Counted from the first letter of the stretch, positions 8,455-17,293 are shown. The stretch is 64,000 nt of DNA from Peribacillus folii (GCF_030271255.1 NZ_JASJOM010000005.1:62001-126000); one strand, 5' to 3'. Notes: generated by a model not told the origin, from the letters alone. Numbers and translations: made by a program.

Positions 8455-8673
8455 TCAGTCAAGCTCCAAATCCTCGACATTCCGCTCTACAAGCCGTGCT
8501 CCCTTCACGCCAACGAAACCACCTGAGGCGGAAAGAAAGACATTGCCGGCAATCACTTGTTCCATAGCCTGTTTGACCGTATTTACCTGAACCGGATTCT
8601 TCGGATTCTCTACGGCAATCGTCGCCGCTTTTCCTTCTTCCGTCTCGAATATCATCTCCAGCATTTTAGCCAT
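8455..8673 (-). CDS. DUF2922 protein
   Basis: A 72-residue protein of the DUF2922 family: MAKMLEMIFETEEGK at the front, then a short helix and NVFLSASGGFVGVKGARLVER at the end (two adjacent family-typical segments). There is a good ribosome site, GGAGGTGATG, upstream. It lies between the DUF1659 and YvrJ genes in the same direction and is probably co-transcribed with them. Function unknown. Confidence 0.85.
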   Translation of the reverse strand: MAKMLEMIFETEEGKAATIAVENPKNPVQVNTVKQAMEQVIAGNVFLSASGGFVGVKGARLVERNVEDLELD

Positions 8674-8707
8674 TTGACATCACCTCCTTTTAAACCATTT
8701 CAAGCAA

Positions 8708-8926
8708 TCAGCCAATCAATGAAAAGGTATCGACCCTCGTCACTTCGCCCAATGGAAAATTCTGCACGCTTGCGATCGCGGCAGCTGCTGAAAATAGCTG
8801 ATCAGCGGTTGCTTCGGTCTTGATGTTCGTGAAGGATCTGCGTTTGAAGGCAATGGTCCCTTTTTCATTTAGCCCTGTTTCAAAATCCATCCGGAGCGTA
8901 CTGGATACTGGAATTTGTTTGGCCAT
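8708..8926 (-). CDS. DUF1659 protein
   Basis: A 72-residue protein of the DUF1659 family. Typical parts are STLRMDFETGLNEKG near the start, KRRSFTNIKTEATADQL in the middle, and a C-terminal VTRVDTFSL. The start at 8926 follows GGGGGTGAGAG; a longer frame to 8980 has no ribosome site. First gene of the DUF1659-DUF2922-YvrJ set. The beta-rich product resembles its DUF2922 neighbour in size and plan. Function unknown. Confidence 0.85.
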   Translation of the reverse strand: MAKQIPVSSTLRMDFETGLNEKGTIAFKRRSFTNIKTEATADQLFSAAAAIASVQNFPLGEVTRVDTFSLIG

Positions 8927-9073
8927 GTCTCTCACCCCCTTTCGCACTCTATATAAACTTTTCCGGGCTGAAAGTAGCATGAGCTGATCAAAAAGTTGGG
9001 ATTTGGCTTTAACTGGAACGATATGTTCTCCTTTTAATGGGAAATAATAATCGAGAAAGGAAGTGGATCAGTC

Positions 9074-9673
9074 ATGTCATTAGAATGGTTCGATAGAATA
9101 AGCGGGGAATTGCAGGATCATCTTACTTCAATTTGCGAGGAATACGGCCGCAATGGCAGCATGGTCGTGGAGCGGGGATCCAAGCATCCACGCATCGAAT
9201 TTTATTCGGAGCTGGATGATCATGAACGGGATTATTTTGCTTCGGTGTTTTTCGATCCTCATAATGAAGAATTTTATCTTGAATCCTTCGATCAGGAATT
9301 AGGACAGGTCAGCAAGTTGGTTTTAGCGGACATCGAAGATATCGTGGATGCTGTCCACGAAAGCCTCCATCTCTATTTGGGGGATGAAGCTGATGTATTG
9401 GAAAATGAAGATGCCGAAATTTACGAAATTGATGTCGATTGGGAAACTCCAGAAGTGACCGCTTATATCAAGGAAAATGAAGTGGAGGTCACCTATCAAT
9501 TCGGAATCGTTCAGGAAACCGGTGATGGCGTCCTAAAGCGAATCAATCGAATTCGAACCGTGGATGATGATTTGTTAAAAGATGAAACCAACTTTATCTT
9601 CAGCAAGGAAGAAGCAAGCACCATTATCGCCATGATCGCAAGCCACATGGATAAACTAAGCGAAATGGAATAA
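9074..9673 (+). CDS. Acidic cytosolic protein of unknown function
   Basis: A 199-residue strongly acidic protein without signal or membrane segments. I do not recognise a family. It has an alternating alpha/beta look with an Asp/Glu-rich middle (about 105-135). A good ribosome site (AAAGGAAG, 10 bases before the ATG) and full codon usage support it as a real gene. It is flanked upstream by the divergent DUF1659 set and downstream by a bidirectional terminator shared with csgA. Confidence 0.8.
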   Translation: MSLEWFDRISGELQDHLTSICEEYGRNGSMVVERGSKHPRIEFYSELDDHERDYFASVFFDPHNEEFYLESFDQELGQVSKLVLADIEDIVDAVHESLHLYLGDEADVLENEDAEIYEIDVDWETPEVTAYIKENEVEVTYQFGIVQETGDGVLKRINRIRTVDDDLLKDETNFIFSKEEASTIIAMIASHMDKLSEME

Positions 9674-9675
9674 AA

Positions 9676-9713
9676 AATAACCTTGTCCATGCATACCATG
9701 GACAAGGTTTTAT
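9676..9713. terminator. Bidirectional terminator
   Basis: AACCTTGTCCATG and CATGGACAAGGTT form a long stem with TTTTATT on the + side and TTATTTTTTATT on the - side. It lies between two convergent genes. Confidence 0.9.
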
Positions 9714-9967
9714 TACATCAAAATCAATTCATATACCTCCGATAATTGAGTGACCCGCTCCGAATCACTACAATCTTTGGCATGCTTGATTTCCTGAGGC
9801 AGAATATGATTCAGGAAGCTGGCTTCTTTACCGGTAAGCTCATTGATGAGACCTTCTTCGGAATGAAGATGTCCATCTTTGATTTTATTATATATTCCCT
9901 GCGCTGCAGGATATTGGTCCGTATAGTTAGACAAAATCTCACGTAAGTATCCAAGCGTACGATCCAT
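9713..9967 (-). CDS. csgA: Sporulation protein CsgA
   Basis: An 84-residue protein that closely follows B. subtilis CsgA, a sigma-G-dependent spore protein of unknown biochemical role. It starts MDRTLGYLREILSNY, has a central EEGLINEL and KEASFLNHILPQEIK, and ends VYELILM. Length and end residues agree with the family. The start follows GGGATGG. Expression in the forespore is expected from the family and was not read from a promoter here. Confidence 0.9.
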   Translation of the reverse strand: MDRTLGYLREILSNYTDQYPAAQGIYNKIKDGHLHSEEGLINELTGKEASFLNHILPQEIKHAKDCSDSERVTQLSEVYELILM

Positions 9968-10039
9968 ACTACCATCCCTCTCCGCCGTTTAAATGTAAAG
10001 CTTATATTTACCTTCCCCCATTTTGTGTGGAAGCATTCG

Positions 10040-10470
10040 TTGCCTTACTTTGCAGGGGCAAATTCTGCGTTTTACTCCTCTGTTTGGATGCTTTACTCGC
10101 GAGTTCAAGCGCTTTACTCGCCAATTTCGCACCTTTACTCGCCAATTCATGTTTTAGTCTAATTAGGGCGTTTTTCTCTTCCGTTCCTACGTTTTTACTG
10201 GGCATTTAAGCGTTTTATCGCTAATTTGGGTCCTTTAATCGCGAGTTTAAGTGCATTACACGCCAGTTTGAGTGTTTTTCTCGCGAGTTTCGGCGCTTTA
10301 CTAGCCATTTCGGGCGTTTTTCTCGCCAGTTTAAGCGCTTTACTCGCGAATTTCGGAGCTTTACTCGCGAGTTTAAGCGCTTTACTCGCCAATTTGGGAC
10401 TTTTACTCGCCAATTCGGGCGTTTTTCTCGCCAAATTGGCACTTTTACTCGCGAGTTCGTGCTGTTTCAT
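10040..10470. repeat. About 20 degenerate tandem 21-bp repeats
   Basis: The consensus unit is about GCGCTTTACTCGCGAGTTTA plus one A, with ACTCGCGAGT as a 10-bp palindrome in many copies; others read ACTCGCCAATT. The period is close to 21 bp through the block, looser near 10150-10200. Because 21 is a multiple of 3, long frames stay open on both strands. The minus frame from 10470 reads as Lys/Ala/Leu/Ser heptads; a plus frame reads as a hydrophobic Leu/Ala/Ser heptad. That frame starts two bases after the gntP stop but has no ribosome site, so I do not call it a gene. Confidence 0.85.
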
Positions 10471-10472
10471 CC

Positions 10473-11900
10473 TTACACGAGGCCAAACCAGGTGTAGAGG
10501 GCGATGATGACGAAGACAGCGAGTGATTTGATGACGGTGATGATGAAGATGCTGCCGTATGATTGGCGGTGCGTTAGTCCGGTGACGGCAAGCAGGGTGA
10601 TGACGGCTCCGTTATGCGGAAGGGTGTCCATGCCGCCTGATGCCATGGCGACGACGCGGTGCATCACTTCGGGTGAGATGTTTGCCGCGGCGATGGCTTG
10701 GTTGTATTTGTCGGCCATGGCGCTTAGTGCAATTCCCATCCCTCCTGATGCGGATCCGGTTATGCCAGCGAGTGCGCTGGTGGAGACAGCGCCATTGACG
10801 AGCGGATTGGAGAATACGCCGGAGATGCCGTCGCTGATTTTGGCGAATCCAGGGAGGGCGGCAATGACTCCGCCGAAGCCGTACTCGGAGCCTGTGTTCA
10901 TCACGGCAAGCAAGGAGCCGCCAATACTGGTGTTCAGGCCTTCCTTCATGTTTTTCGTCACTCGCTTCCAATCATAGGCAAGGGCGGTGATGATGCCGAC
11001 GACCAAGGCGATTTCTACCGCCCAGATGGCAGCGGTGGCGGTTACATCAACGGAGTAGGCGTCGAGTCCGATGGCCGAAAAATCAAATCCATTCGGGTAC
11101 CATTCCGGTATCGCTTTGGTCAGATAATTGTTCATGAGCGCTACTAAACCAAGCGGGACGAAAGCTAAAATCTGCCGGATTGCAGATTGGCTCGTTTGCA
11201 AATCCGCAGACGGCTCGCCTTTTTCCGATACAGCGGCTGCCTTCTTTTGCTCTGGCATGCCGTAATAGCCTTCTCCGGCTTTCTTGGCGCGCCTTTTACT
11301 GCTTTCCAAATAAGTTAAACCAACCGCTAGGACGACAATGGCCCCGATGATGCCAAGGATCGGCGCGGCATAAATGTCCGTTCCAAAGAAGGCCGTTGGA
11401 ATGACATTCTGGATTTGCGGCGTACCTGGCAAAGCATCCATCGTGAAGGTGAATGCACCAAGTGCGATGGTGGCAGGCATCAGCCTTTTCGGGATGTCGG
11501 CTTGCTTGAACAATTGAACGGCAAAAGGATAAATCGCGAATACCGCAACGAATAAGCTCACGCCGCTATAGGTTAGGATCGCCCCTAAAAGGACAATCGT
11601 CAGCATCGCTTGTTTGGCCCCGATCAAGCGTACGATCGTCTTCGCAATCGATTCGGCGATTCCCGACATTTCAATGATTTTCCCAAAGATGGCGCCTAAT
11701 AAGAAGACAGGAAAATAGTTTTTTATGAAAATGACCATCTTTTCCATGAATACACCCGAATAGAACGGTAGGATGTTGCCCGGATCGATGAAAAAGACCG
11801 GTAATAGTGCAAAGATGGGTGCAAATAATATGACGGAATACCCGCGATAGGCTGCAAACATCAGCAGTCCCAGCGACAGCAGTATAATCAGTAAGTCCAT
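10473..11900 (-). CDS. GntP-family permease
   Basis: A 475-residue integral membrane protein with about 12 hydrophobic helices, of the GntP (gluconate:H+ symporter) family. Family segments include PFLLGAIFGKIIE-like text near 60-75, LGAFTFTMDALPGTPQIQN and a C-terminal SGSASGGMGIALSAM. A loop near 200-240 is hydrophilic and less conserved. With bdhA and a second GntP permease it most likely imports 3-hydroxybutyrate or a related short hydroxy acid, as for B. subtilis yxjC next to yxjF. That substrate is inferred from context. The start follows GGGGGAT. A 5' hairpin separates it from bdhA. Confidence 0.9.
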   Translation of the reverse strand: MDLLIILLSLGLLMFAAYRGYSVILFAPIFALLPVFFIDPGNILPFYSGVFMEKMVIFIKNYFPVFLLGAIFGKIIEMSGIAESIAKTIVRLIGAKQAMLTIVLLGAILTYSGVSLFVAVFAIYPFAVQLFKQADIPKRLMPATIALGAFTFTMDALPGTPQIQNVIPTAFFGTDIYAAPILGIIGAIVVLAVGLTYLESSKRRAKKAGEGYYGMPEQKKAAAVSEKGEPSADLQTSQSAIRQILAFVPLGLVALMNNYLTKAIPEWYPNGFDFSAIGLDAYSVDVTATAAIWAVEIALVVGIITALAYDWKRVTKNMKEGLNTSIGGSLLAVMNTGSEYGFGGVIAALPGFAKISDGISGVFSNPLVNGAVSTSALAGITGSASGGMGIALSAMADKYNQAIAAANISPEVMHRVVAMASGGMDTLPHNGAVITLLAVTGLTHRQSYGSIFIITVIKSLAVFVIIALYTWFGLV

Positions 11901-11951
11901 GTAAATCCCCCTTTAATCCAACTTTGAAAAATTCCCCCAACTTATCCATAT

Positions 11952-12012
11952 ATACGCCGAAAGTGAACCTCTCCATCACATTCTTTTTTTGACGGAAAGG
12001 TTCACCTTCAGT
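11952..12012 (-). terminator. Intercistronic hairpin between bdhA and the second permease
   Basis: GAAGGTGAACCTTTCC pairs with GGAGAGGTTCACTTTC around a loop containing an A/T run. There is no T run straight after the stem, so it may be a partial terminator or an RNA-processing structure inside the operon. Confidence 0.55.
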
Positions 12013-12033
12013 TTTGTTATACGTTACTTCAAA

Positions 12034-12810
12034 TTATTGAGCTGTGTAGCCGCCATCGATGACAACAGCTTGCCCTGTGACACTTTTCGCTTTATCGCTT
12101 GCCAAGAACAAGGCATAGTCAGCAATTTCACTAACATCCAGCAAACGTTTTTGAGGCACTAATGGAAGAAGGACTTCTGCCAAAACATCCTCAAGCGGAA
12201 CATTGCGTGTTTTCGCGAGGTCTGCCATTTGTCCGCGAACAAGTGGTGTATCCACATAGCCAGGGCATAAAGCGTTGACCGTGATTCCGTGCTCTGCACC
12301 TTCCAGGGCAGCAACCTTCGTTAGGCCGATGACTCCGTGTTTCGCACTGTTGTACGCCGCTTTACCTGCGAAGCCTATGACTCCGTTAATGGAAGAGACG
12401 TTAATGATGCGGCCGAAGCCTTGTTCCTTCATGATCGGGAATACGGCTTTCGTTAGCATGAACGGTGCAGTCAGCATGATTTTGATCATCAATTCGTATT
12501 TTTCTGTCGGGAATTCCTCGATTGGCGATACGTGCTGTAAGCCGGCATTGTTGATGACGATGTCTACCGAACCGAATGTTTCTTTCGCTTCCTTCACCAT
12601 GTTTACGATATCTTCTTCTTTCGTTACATCAGCTTTAATACCGATCGATTCGAAGCCTTCTGCTTTAAGGGACGCAGCCGCTTCCTTTACCATTTCTTCA
12701 TTAATGTCGGAAAGAACCACTTTCGCACCGCTTTGAGCGAAATGTTTCCCGATTTCAAATCCAATCCCGCGAGCAGAACCTGTAATGATGACGACTTTGT
12801 TTTCAACCAT
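12034..12810 (-). CDS. bdhA: D-3-hydroxybutyrate dehydrogenase
   Basis: A 258-residue short-chain dehydrogenase that oxidises D-3-hydroxybutyrate to acetoacetate with NAD. Motifs: TGSARGIG (10-17), NNAGLQHVSP (about 87-96), catalytic Ser in INVSSINGV, and YNSAK (Tyr-Lys pair near 155-159). The NNAGLQHVSPIE and LCPGYVDTPLV stretches are typical of bacterial 3-hydroxybutyrate dehydrogenases. It ends in VIDGGYTAQ, as these do. It lies between two GntP permeases in one direction, 27 bases after the first, and a divergent LysR regulator. The module fits uptake and use of 3-hydroxybutyrate. Confidence 0.9.
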   Translation of the reverse strand: MVENKVVIITGSARGIGFEIGKHFAQSGAKVVLSDINEEMVKEAAASLKAEGFESIGIKADVTKEEDIVNMVKEAKETFGSVDIVINNAGLQHVSPIEEFPTEKYELMIKIMLTAPFMLTKAVFPIMKEQGFGRIINVSSINGVIGFAGKAAYNSAKHGVIGLTKVAALEGAEHGITVNALCPGYVDTPLVRGQMADLAKTRNVPLEDVLAEVLLPLVPQKRLLDVSEIADYALFLASDKAKSVTGQAVVIDGGYTAQ

Positions 12811-12837
12811 GATAAATTTCCTCCTAGTGTATAATGA

Positions 12838-14121
12838 TTAGACAATACCGATGGCACCCATGATGATACCGACGATCATCGCAATGGTCGGGATGATGAA
12901 GGCTACCATGAATACATCCTTATATGTTTCTTTATGTGTCAGACCTGTAACGGCCAAAAGGGTCAAAAGCGCGCCGTTGTTAGGGAAAATGGATGCTCCT
13001 GAGGCAACTGCGGCCATTCTGTGGAATACGTCCGGACTGATGCCCGTCGATTGCGACAAGCTGTAGAACGTGTCGCCAAGCGCATTAAGCGCAATCCCCA
13101 TACCGCCTGAAGCAGAACCTGTAATGATCGCCATGATCTGGACGGCAAGTGATTCGGCAACGAGCGGATTGCTGGAAATATTGAGCAGCCAGGATGTGAT
13201 GTTATCGAATGCCGGTATGACCGCAATGACCGCACCGAATCCAACCGCAGCACTTGTATTCAGGATCGCCATCACCGATCCTTTGGCTCCTTCGTTCACA
13301 GAGAAAATGAACTTCTTATAATCCTTGATATTAATGAGCATAATGCTCAGGACCCCTAATAATAAGGCATAAATCGGCTCTAATTTTACAACGTTAAGTA
13401 ATAGGACAACAATCAGCAGCGGTACCAGGGACAAGATCCAGTTCGGGATTTTTTCGTCCTCAGCAGAAGCTGAAACGGAATCGTCCGTTGCGATGAACCC
13501 TTCTCCCTTGGCCGATAGTGATTTTTCCCTGTAGGATAACCAGAAGTACCCGCCAACTGCCATGATCAATGAAGTGACGATACCGATGATCATCCCTGAA
13601 GTAGGGGTCGTGTGAAAATAATCCATCGGGATCAGGTTTTGAATTTGCGGTGTACCCGGTATCGCCGTCATCGTGAACGTGAACGCTCCTAGCGCGAAAG
13701 TCGGTACAAGCAGCCTTCTCGTAACGTTGGCCTCTTTAAATAGAGCCAGCGCAATCGGATACACGGCAAACACGACGACAAATAAGCTAACGCCGCCATA
13801 TGTCAATAAAGCGGAAGCGATCAGTACCCCAAGGATTGCCCTCTTTTTACCGATGATCTGCGTTACTTTTTTGGCAACGGATTTCGCTGCCCCCGTTTCT
13901 TCCATCAGCTTCCCGAAAATCGCTCCGAGCAAGAAAATCGGGAACCATTTCTGTACGAAGCCGACCAGGCCGGTCATATACGTGCCTGTATACGTATCGA
14001 ATACATTCAATCCGCTCATTAAAGCGACTACCCCAGCAACCAATGGCGCTACCCAAATAATGGACCATCCCAAATAGGCTAAAGCCATCAGCAATACTAA
14101 GCCAACAATGATACTTAACAC
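12838..14121 (-). CDS. GntP-family permease, first gene of the hydroxybutyrate operon
   Basis: A 427-residue GntP-family permease, related to the one at 10473 but clearly diverged. Shared parts are FPIFLLGAIFGKLMEE, LGAFTFTMTAIPGTPQIQN and ITGSASGGMGIALNA. It uses a GTG start at 14121, with GAGGTGG about 7 bases upstream. bdhA follows after 27 bases. Import of 3-hydroxybutyrate or acetoacetate is inferred from that pairing. Regulation is probably by the divergent LysR-type gene. Confidence 0.9.
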   Translation of the reverse strand: MLSIIVGLVLLMALAYLGWSIIWVAPLVAGVVALMSGLNVFDTYTGTYMTGLVGFVQKWFPIFLLGAIFGKLMEETGAAKSVAKKVTQIIGKKRAILGVLIASALLTYGGVSLFVVVFAVYPIALALFKEANVTRRLLVPTFALGAFTFTMTAIPGTPQIQNLIPMDYFHTTPTSGMIIGIVTSLIMAVGGYFWLSYREKSLSAKGEGFIATDDSVSASAEDEKIPNWILSLVPLLIVVLLLNVVKLEPIYALLLGVLSIMLINIKDYKKFIFSVNEGAKGSVMAILNTSAAVGFGAVIAVIPAFDNITSWLLNISSNPLVAESLAVQIMAIITGSASGGMGIALNALGDTFYSLSQSTGISPDVFHRMAAVASGASIFPNNGALLTLLAVTGLTHKETYKDVFMVAFIIPTIAMIVGIIMGAIGIV

Positions 14122-14518
14122 GCGTAACCACCTCTATTCATGGTGATATCGATCGTTTTGCTTTCCATCCCAGTTCCCCCTTGATGTGTGAATCTCTTTT
14201 GGCTGAAACATCAGCCTCTACCCTTGAACCATTAAAAATGTGAAAATCAGAACAATCTCTTTTATTATGCCAAGATAATTTAGAGTCATTCCCTGACCGT
14301 ATTCCGAGAAACATGAATAAGCCGGGCAATAAGTAAGGAATATATCTATTAACACTGAGTGCGATCTTGTTTGGATAAAGAGAATGTTTTTTTGATTTAG
14401 GGTAATATATACTTGCTTTTTTTATCTTCATATAGTTTACATCCACTTAATTTATAAGTAAAATGAATAAAAAGAATAGAATCAATTCGAACAGAGAATA
14501 AATGGGAGCGAGCGATAT
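14122..14518. other. Divergent control region of the hydroxybutyrate operon
   Basis: About 400 bases between the GntP permease and the LysR regulator, AT-rich toward the regulator. LysR proteins usually bind such a shared region, at T-N11-A type sites. Several weak candidates exist and I cannot choose one. The 102-codon open frame on the minus strand here has no ribosome site and no protein-like character. Confidence 0.5.
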
Positions 14519-15427
14519 ATGGAATTTCGAGATTTAAAATCCTTCATGGAGGTAGCCCTTCATAAGAGCTTTACAAATGCTGCGGCCCATTCTTATTTAA
14601 CCCAGCCATCGTTGAGTAAAGCCGTCAAAAAACTCGAGGAAGAACTGCGCGTCGAGCTATTCGACCGCTCCACGAGACACCTGCGGCTTACCGATGCCGG
14701 GCAAATCGTCTACCAGCAAAGCCAAAAAGCCTTCGCGGCCTTATCGGAATTGAACGTGCTCCTCGATGATCTCAGGGATATTACGACAGGCGAGGTGAAA
14801 ATTGGCATTCCGCCGCTGATTGGCACCCTATTCTTTCCAGAAATTGCCCGCAGCTTCCAGGAACGTTATCCGAAGGTTTCGCTTCAATTGGTGGAGCTTG
14901 GAGCCAAGCTGATCGGCAAGCTTGTCGAAGAGGGCGAAATCGATCTCGGCATCGTCGTGTTGCCAGCCAGTGAGGCAACCTTCCATATTACCCCCTTCAT
15001 TGAAGACGAATTCGTGTTATTCCTTCACGAAGATCACAGGCTTGCACAGCAAACCGCCGTCTCCTTAGCTGAACTGAAAGAAGAGAAATTCATCCTTTTC
15101 TCTGAAGATTTCACCCTGCATGACTACATCATCCAGGCATGTGAAAAGGACGGATTCACCCCGGACATCTCATACCAAAGCTCACAATGGGATTTGATCA
15201 TCGAGCTCGTCTCATCCAAGCTCGGCATCACCCTCCTGCCCAGATCGATCTATCGTAAGCAAAACAATGAAAATGTGAAGATCAAGCCGCTTAAACACTC
15301 GGAGCTTTATTGGAAGCTCGGGATCATCACCAAAAAAGACGCCTACCAATCCTACGCCTTAAAAGAATTATTGAAGATGCTGGAGGAAGGAATTCATTTC
15401 GTGCAATGCGACGATCAACCGAAATGA
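14519..15427 (+). CDS. LysR-family transcriptional regulator
   Basis: A 302-residue LysR-type regulator. The winged helix-turn-helix is at residues 1-60 (FTNAAAHSYLTQPSLSKAVK, then ELFDRSTRHLRLTDAG). The co-inducer domain runs from about 88 to 290 (GEVKIGIPPLIG to VSSKLGITLLP). A GGGAG ribosome site precedes the ATG. It is transcribed away from the GntP-bdhA-GntP operon, so that operon is its expected target. The inducer is unknown; 3-hydroxybutyrate or acetoacetate is a reasonable guess. Confidence 0.9.
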   Translation: MEFRDLKSFMEVALHKSFTNAAAHSYLTQPSLSKAVKKLEEELRVELFDRSTRHLRLTDAGQIVYQQSQKAFAALSELNVLLDDLRDITTGEVKIGIPPLIGTLFFPEIARSFQERYPKVSLQLVELGAKLIGKLVEEGEIDLGIVVLPASEATFHITPFIEDEFVLFLHEDHRLAQQTAVSLAELKEEKFILFSEDFTLHDYIIQACEKDGFTPDISYQSSQWDLIIELVSSKLGITLLPRSIYRKQNNENVKIKPLKHSELYWKLGIITKKDAYQSYALKELLKMLEEGIHFVQCDDQPK

Positions 15428-15433
15428 AAAGGA

Positions 15434-15472
15434 AAGCCGTGAATTCCTCAGGGAATATTCACGGCTTTTTTG
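15434..15472 (+). terminator. Terminator of the LysR gene
   Basis: AAGCCGTGAATTCC and GGAATATTCACGGCTT pair with one bulge, followed by TTTTTT. Confidence 0.85.
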
Positions 15473-15534
15473 CATGTATGAAGACTCCCATCATAAGATG
15501 AACAGATTGATTCGTTTACGAAGGAGACTCGCAT

Positions 15535-16458
15535 ATGAAGGCAATGGTATGCACCCAATATGGTTCACCCGATGTACTGAAGCTAAAGGAAGTGGCAAAA
15601 CCAAGACCCAAGCACAATGAAATCCTCGTAAAGATACATGCCGCAACAGTTGCCTCAGGAGACATAAGAGTCCGCCGTTTCGATAGCCCTTTCTTGCTCT
15701 GGCTCCCGATGCGGATCTTCCTGGGCCTTACCAAACCGCGCAAAGCCATACTGGGCGTGGAGCTGGCAGGGGAAGTGGTTGAAACAGGAGCGAAGGTAGA
15801 AAAATTCAACATCGGCGACGAGGTTTTTGCGATGACAGGCATGAATTTCGGCGCTAATGCCGAATACACATGCTTGCCTGAAAATGGAGCCGTGGCCTTG
15901 AAACCGGCCAGCCTTTCCTATCAGGAGGCGGCCGTCCTCTCATTTGGAGGCACGACGGCGCTGCATTTTTTTCGAAAAGGAAAAATCGGGATTGGGCAAA
16001 AGGTTCTCGTCTACGGCGCTTCCGGGGCTGTGGGGACCTCCGCGGTTCAGCTGGCAAAATGCTTAGGCACTGAAGTTACTGGCGTATGCAGTGCCGCTAA
16101 TTTTGAATTGGTCAAATCGCTAGGAGCCGATAAACTTATCGATTATAAAAAAGGGGATTTCACCAAGCGCCAGGAGCGTTACGATATCATCTTTGATGCC
16201 GTCGGAAAAAGCTCCAAAACCAGCTGCAAAAAGCTCTTGACTCCGCATGGACGCTACGTGTCAGTGGAAGGCCAGGGAATAGCCAAGATCCTTCCCGAAG
16301 ATTTACTTTATCTTAAAGAGCTCATCGAAACAGGAAAGCTAAAACCCGTCATCGATAAATGCTACCCGTTCGAGCAAATCCCCGAAGCCCATCGATATGT
16401 GGAACAAGGACATAAAAAGGGAAATGTCGTGATAACGATAGAACATGACAAACTGTGA
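15535..16458 (+). CDS. NAD(P)-dependent alcohol dehydrogenase, quinone-oxidoreductase-like
   Basis: A 307-residue medium-chain dehydrogenase/reductase. The GroES-like domain covers about 1-125. The nucleotide-binding fold starts near [16 protein letters not shown] (about 158-173), the AxGxxG-type motif of the quinone oxidoreductase branch. The catalytic-zinc Cys/His set of classical alcohol dehydrogenases is not evident, so it is probably zinc-independent. It ends [15 protein letters not shown], a typical C-terminus. Good ribosome site AAGGAG. Substrate unknown. It shares a bidirectional terminator with the convergent NUDIX gene. Confidence 0.85.
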   Translation: MKAMVCTQYGSPDVLKLKEVAKPRPKHNEILVKIHAATVASGDIRVRRFDSPFLLWLPMRIFLGLTKPRKAILGVELAGEVVETGAKVEKFNIGDEVFAMTGMNFGANAEYTCLPENGAVALKPASLSYQEAAVLSFGGTTALHFFRKGKIGIGQKVLVYGASGAVGTSAVQLAKCLGTEVTGVCSAANFELVKSLGADKLIDYKKGDFTKRQERYDIIFDAVGKSSKTSCKKLLTPHGRYVSVEGQGIAKILPEDLLYLKELIETGKLKPVIDKCYPFEQIPEAHRYVEQGHKKGNVVITIEHDKL

Positions 16459-16480
16459 CAGAGCACGTTTTCAAAACTAG

Positions 16481-16512
16481 ATTAGGAAGGACTACAATGG
16501 TCCTTTCTAATG
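16481..16512. terminator. Bidirectional terminator
   Basis: ATTAGGAAGGAC pairs with GTCCTTTCTAAT-like sequence around a 6-base loop. It overlaps the 3' end of the NUDIX gene and follows the dehydrogenase. Confidence 0.7.
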
Positions 16513-16923
16513 ATAGGATTTGTACTCTTTATATAAGCTTTGCACTTTTGCGGCTACTTCTTTTGGCCGTACATCCAACGTGGAAAGGTCCTCTATTTTT
16601 ACCCATAAAGGCTGATAGGTTCCTCTTTCTCCGTTTTCCTCCGTGAACTCTTCTCCTTTTCCCGTTCCGAGTACCCCATCGATGATATCGCCTAAGAAAA
16701 AGTATTGCATTCCATGATACGGGATCACTGCGATGCATTCTTTTACCTTCACCACAAGGCCCAGTTCCTCTAATGCTTCCCTTTTTGCCGCTTGTGCAGG
16801 CGTTTCATCTTTTTCAATGCCGCCGCCCGGGAAGACATAGTAGAAATTCCCGTCTCTATATCTTCGGATCAAGGCTACTTCATTTTTTTCCATTAAGATC
16901 ATTGCTCCTCTATTCCTCATCAT
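16507..16923 (-). CDS. NUDIX hydrolase
   Basis: A 138-residue NUDIX pyrophosphohydrolase. The NUDIX box covers about residues 35-57: GGGIEKDETP, then AAKREALEELGL, with the REALEEL core that binds Mg. Preceding YVFPGG fits the usual fold. The substrate, a nucleotide or other X-diphosphate, cannot be read. The ATG at 16923 follows AAAGGAAGGG; a second ATG eight codons later also has a possible site. It stands alone. Confidence 0.9.
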   Translation of the reverse strand: MMRNRGAMILMEKNEVALIRRYRDGNFYYVFPGGGIEKDETPAQAAKREALEELGLVVKVKECIAVIPYHGMQYFFLGDIIDGVLGTGKGEEFTEENGERGTYQPLWVKIEDLSTLDVRPKEVAAKVQSLYKEYKSYH

Positions 16924-17073
16924 TTCCCTTCCTTTTCTCTCATCCTTAAAAAAACTCTAGAAAAAAATACACAAAACACGAACATTATAAAACCAAAATA
17001 AAAAAATGTTCACTTTTTTATTGATTTCCCCTCCATCCTTTGATATATTAGCAAAAGAATAATAGTACATATC
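16924..17073. other. AT-rich promoter region before the riboswitch
   Basis: No gene. It should contain the promoter of the riboswitch-controlled transcript on the + strand and that of the NUDIX gene on the - strand. No single promoter can be chosen. Confidence 0.35.
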
Positions 17074-17151
17074 ATTACTCGTATAAGCTTGGAAATATGG
17101 TCCGAGCGTTTCTACCTGGTTCCCGTCTGAAAGAACTGGACTACGAGTTAA
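17074..17151 (+). ncRNA. Purine riboswitch, guanine class
   Basis: The sequence fits the purine riboswitch aptamer in order. P1 5' arm ACTCGTA (17077-17083) is followed by TATAAG, a P2 stem, the ATATGG loop/junction, GTTTCTACCTGG (the conserved TTTCTACC), P3, then GGACTACGAGT. P1 closes with TACGAGT (17142-17148). The specificity base is C (GACTA), as in guanine/hypoxanthine sensors; adenine sensors have T there. A strong terminator follows at 17208-17250. Ligand binding is therefore expected to turn off the downstream nucleosidase-like gene. Confidence 0.9.
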
Positions 17152-17207
17152 AGTATGTTCCTGCACCACATATTTGGGCAGGAACTTCGCAATGCTTTGA
17201 CTTTCGC

Positions 17208-17250
17208 AGCTCCAGGAGGCAGAATCAGTCTGCCGTTCTGGGGCTTTTTT
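17208..17250 (+). terminator. Riboswitch expression-platform terminator
   Basis: AGCTCCAG-GAGGCAGA and TCTGCC-GTTCTGGGGCT form a long stem followed by TTTTTT, about 45 bases before the start codon. An additional hairpin, GTTCCTGC with GCAGGAAC at about 17157-17184, lies between aptamer and terminator and may be part of the switch. Confidence 0.85.
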
Positions 17251-17293
17251 CTTTCAGATAAACCTGCGAGTGCATCAAGAGGGGGAGATCGAA

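Noticed and set aside
10195-10507. Long frames on both strands inside the 21-bp repeat block
   Set aside because: They stay open because the repeat period is a multiple of three. None has a ribosome site, and composition differs from real genes nearby.
14138-14446. 102-codon minus frame between the GntP permease and the LysR gene
   Set aside because: No ribosome site, no domain-like pattern, and it fills a divergent promoter region.
16957-17169. 70-codon minus frame before the nucleosidase gene
   Set aside because: It is antisense to the purine riboswitch and has no ribosome site.
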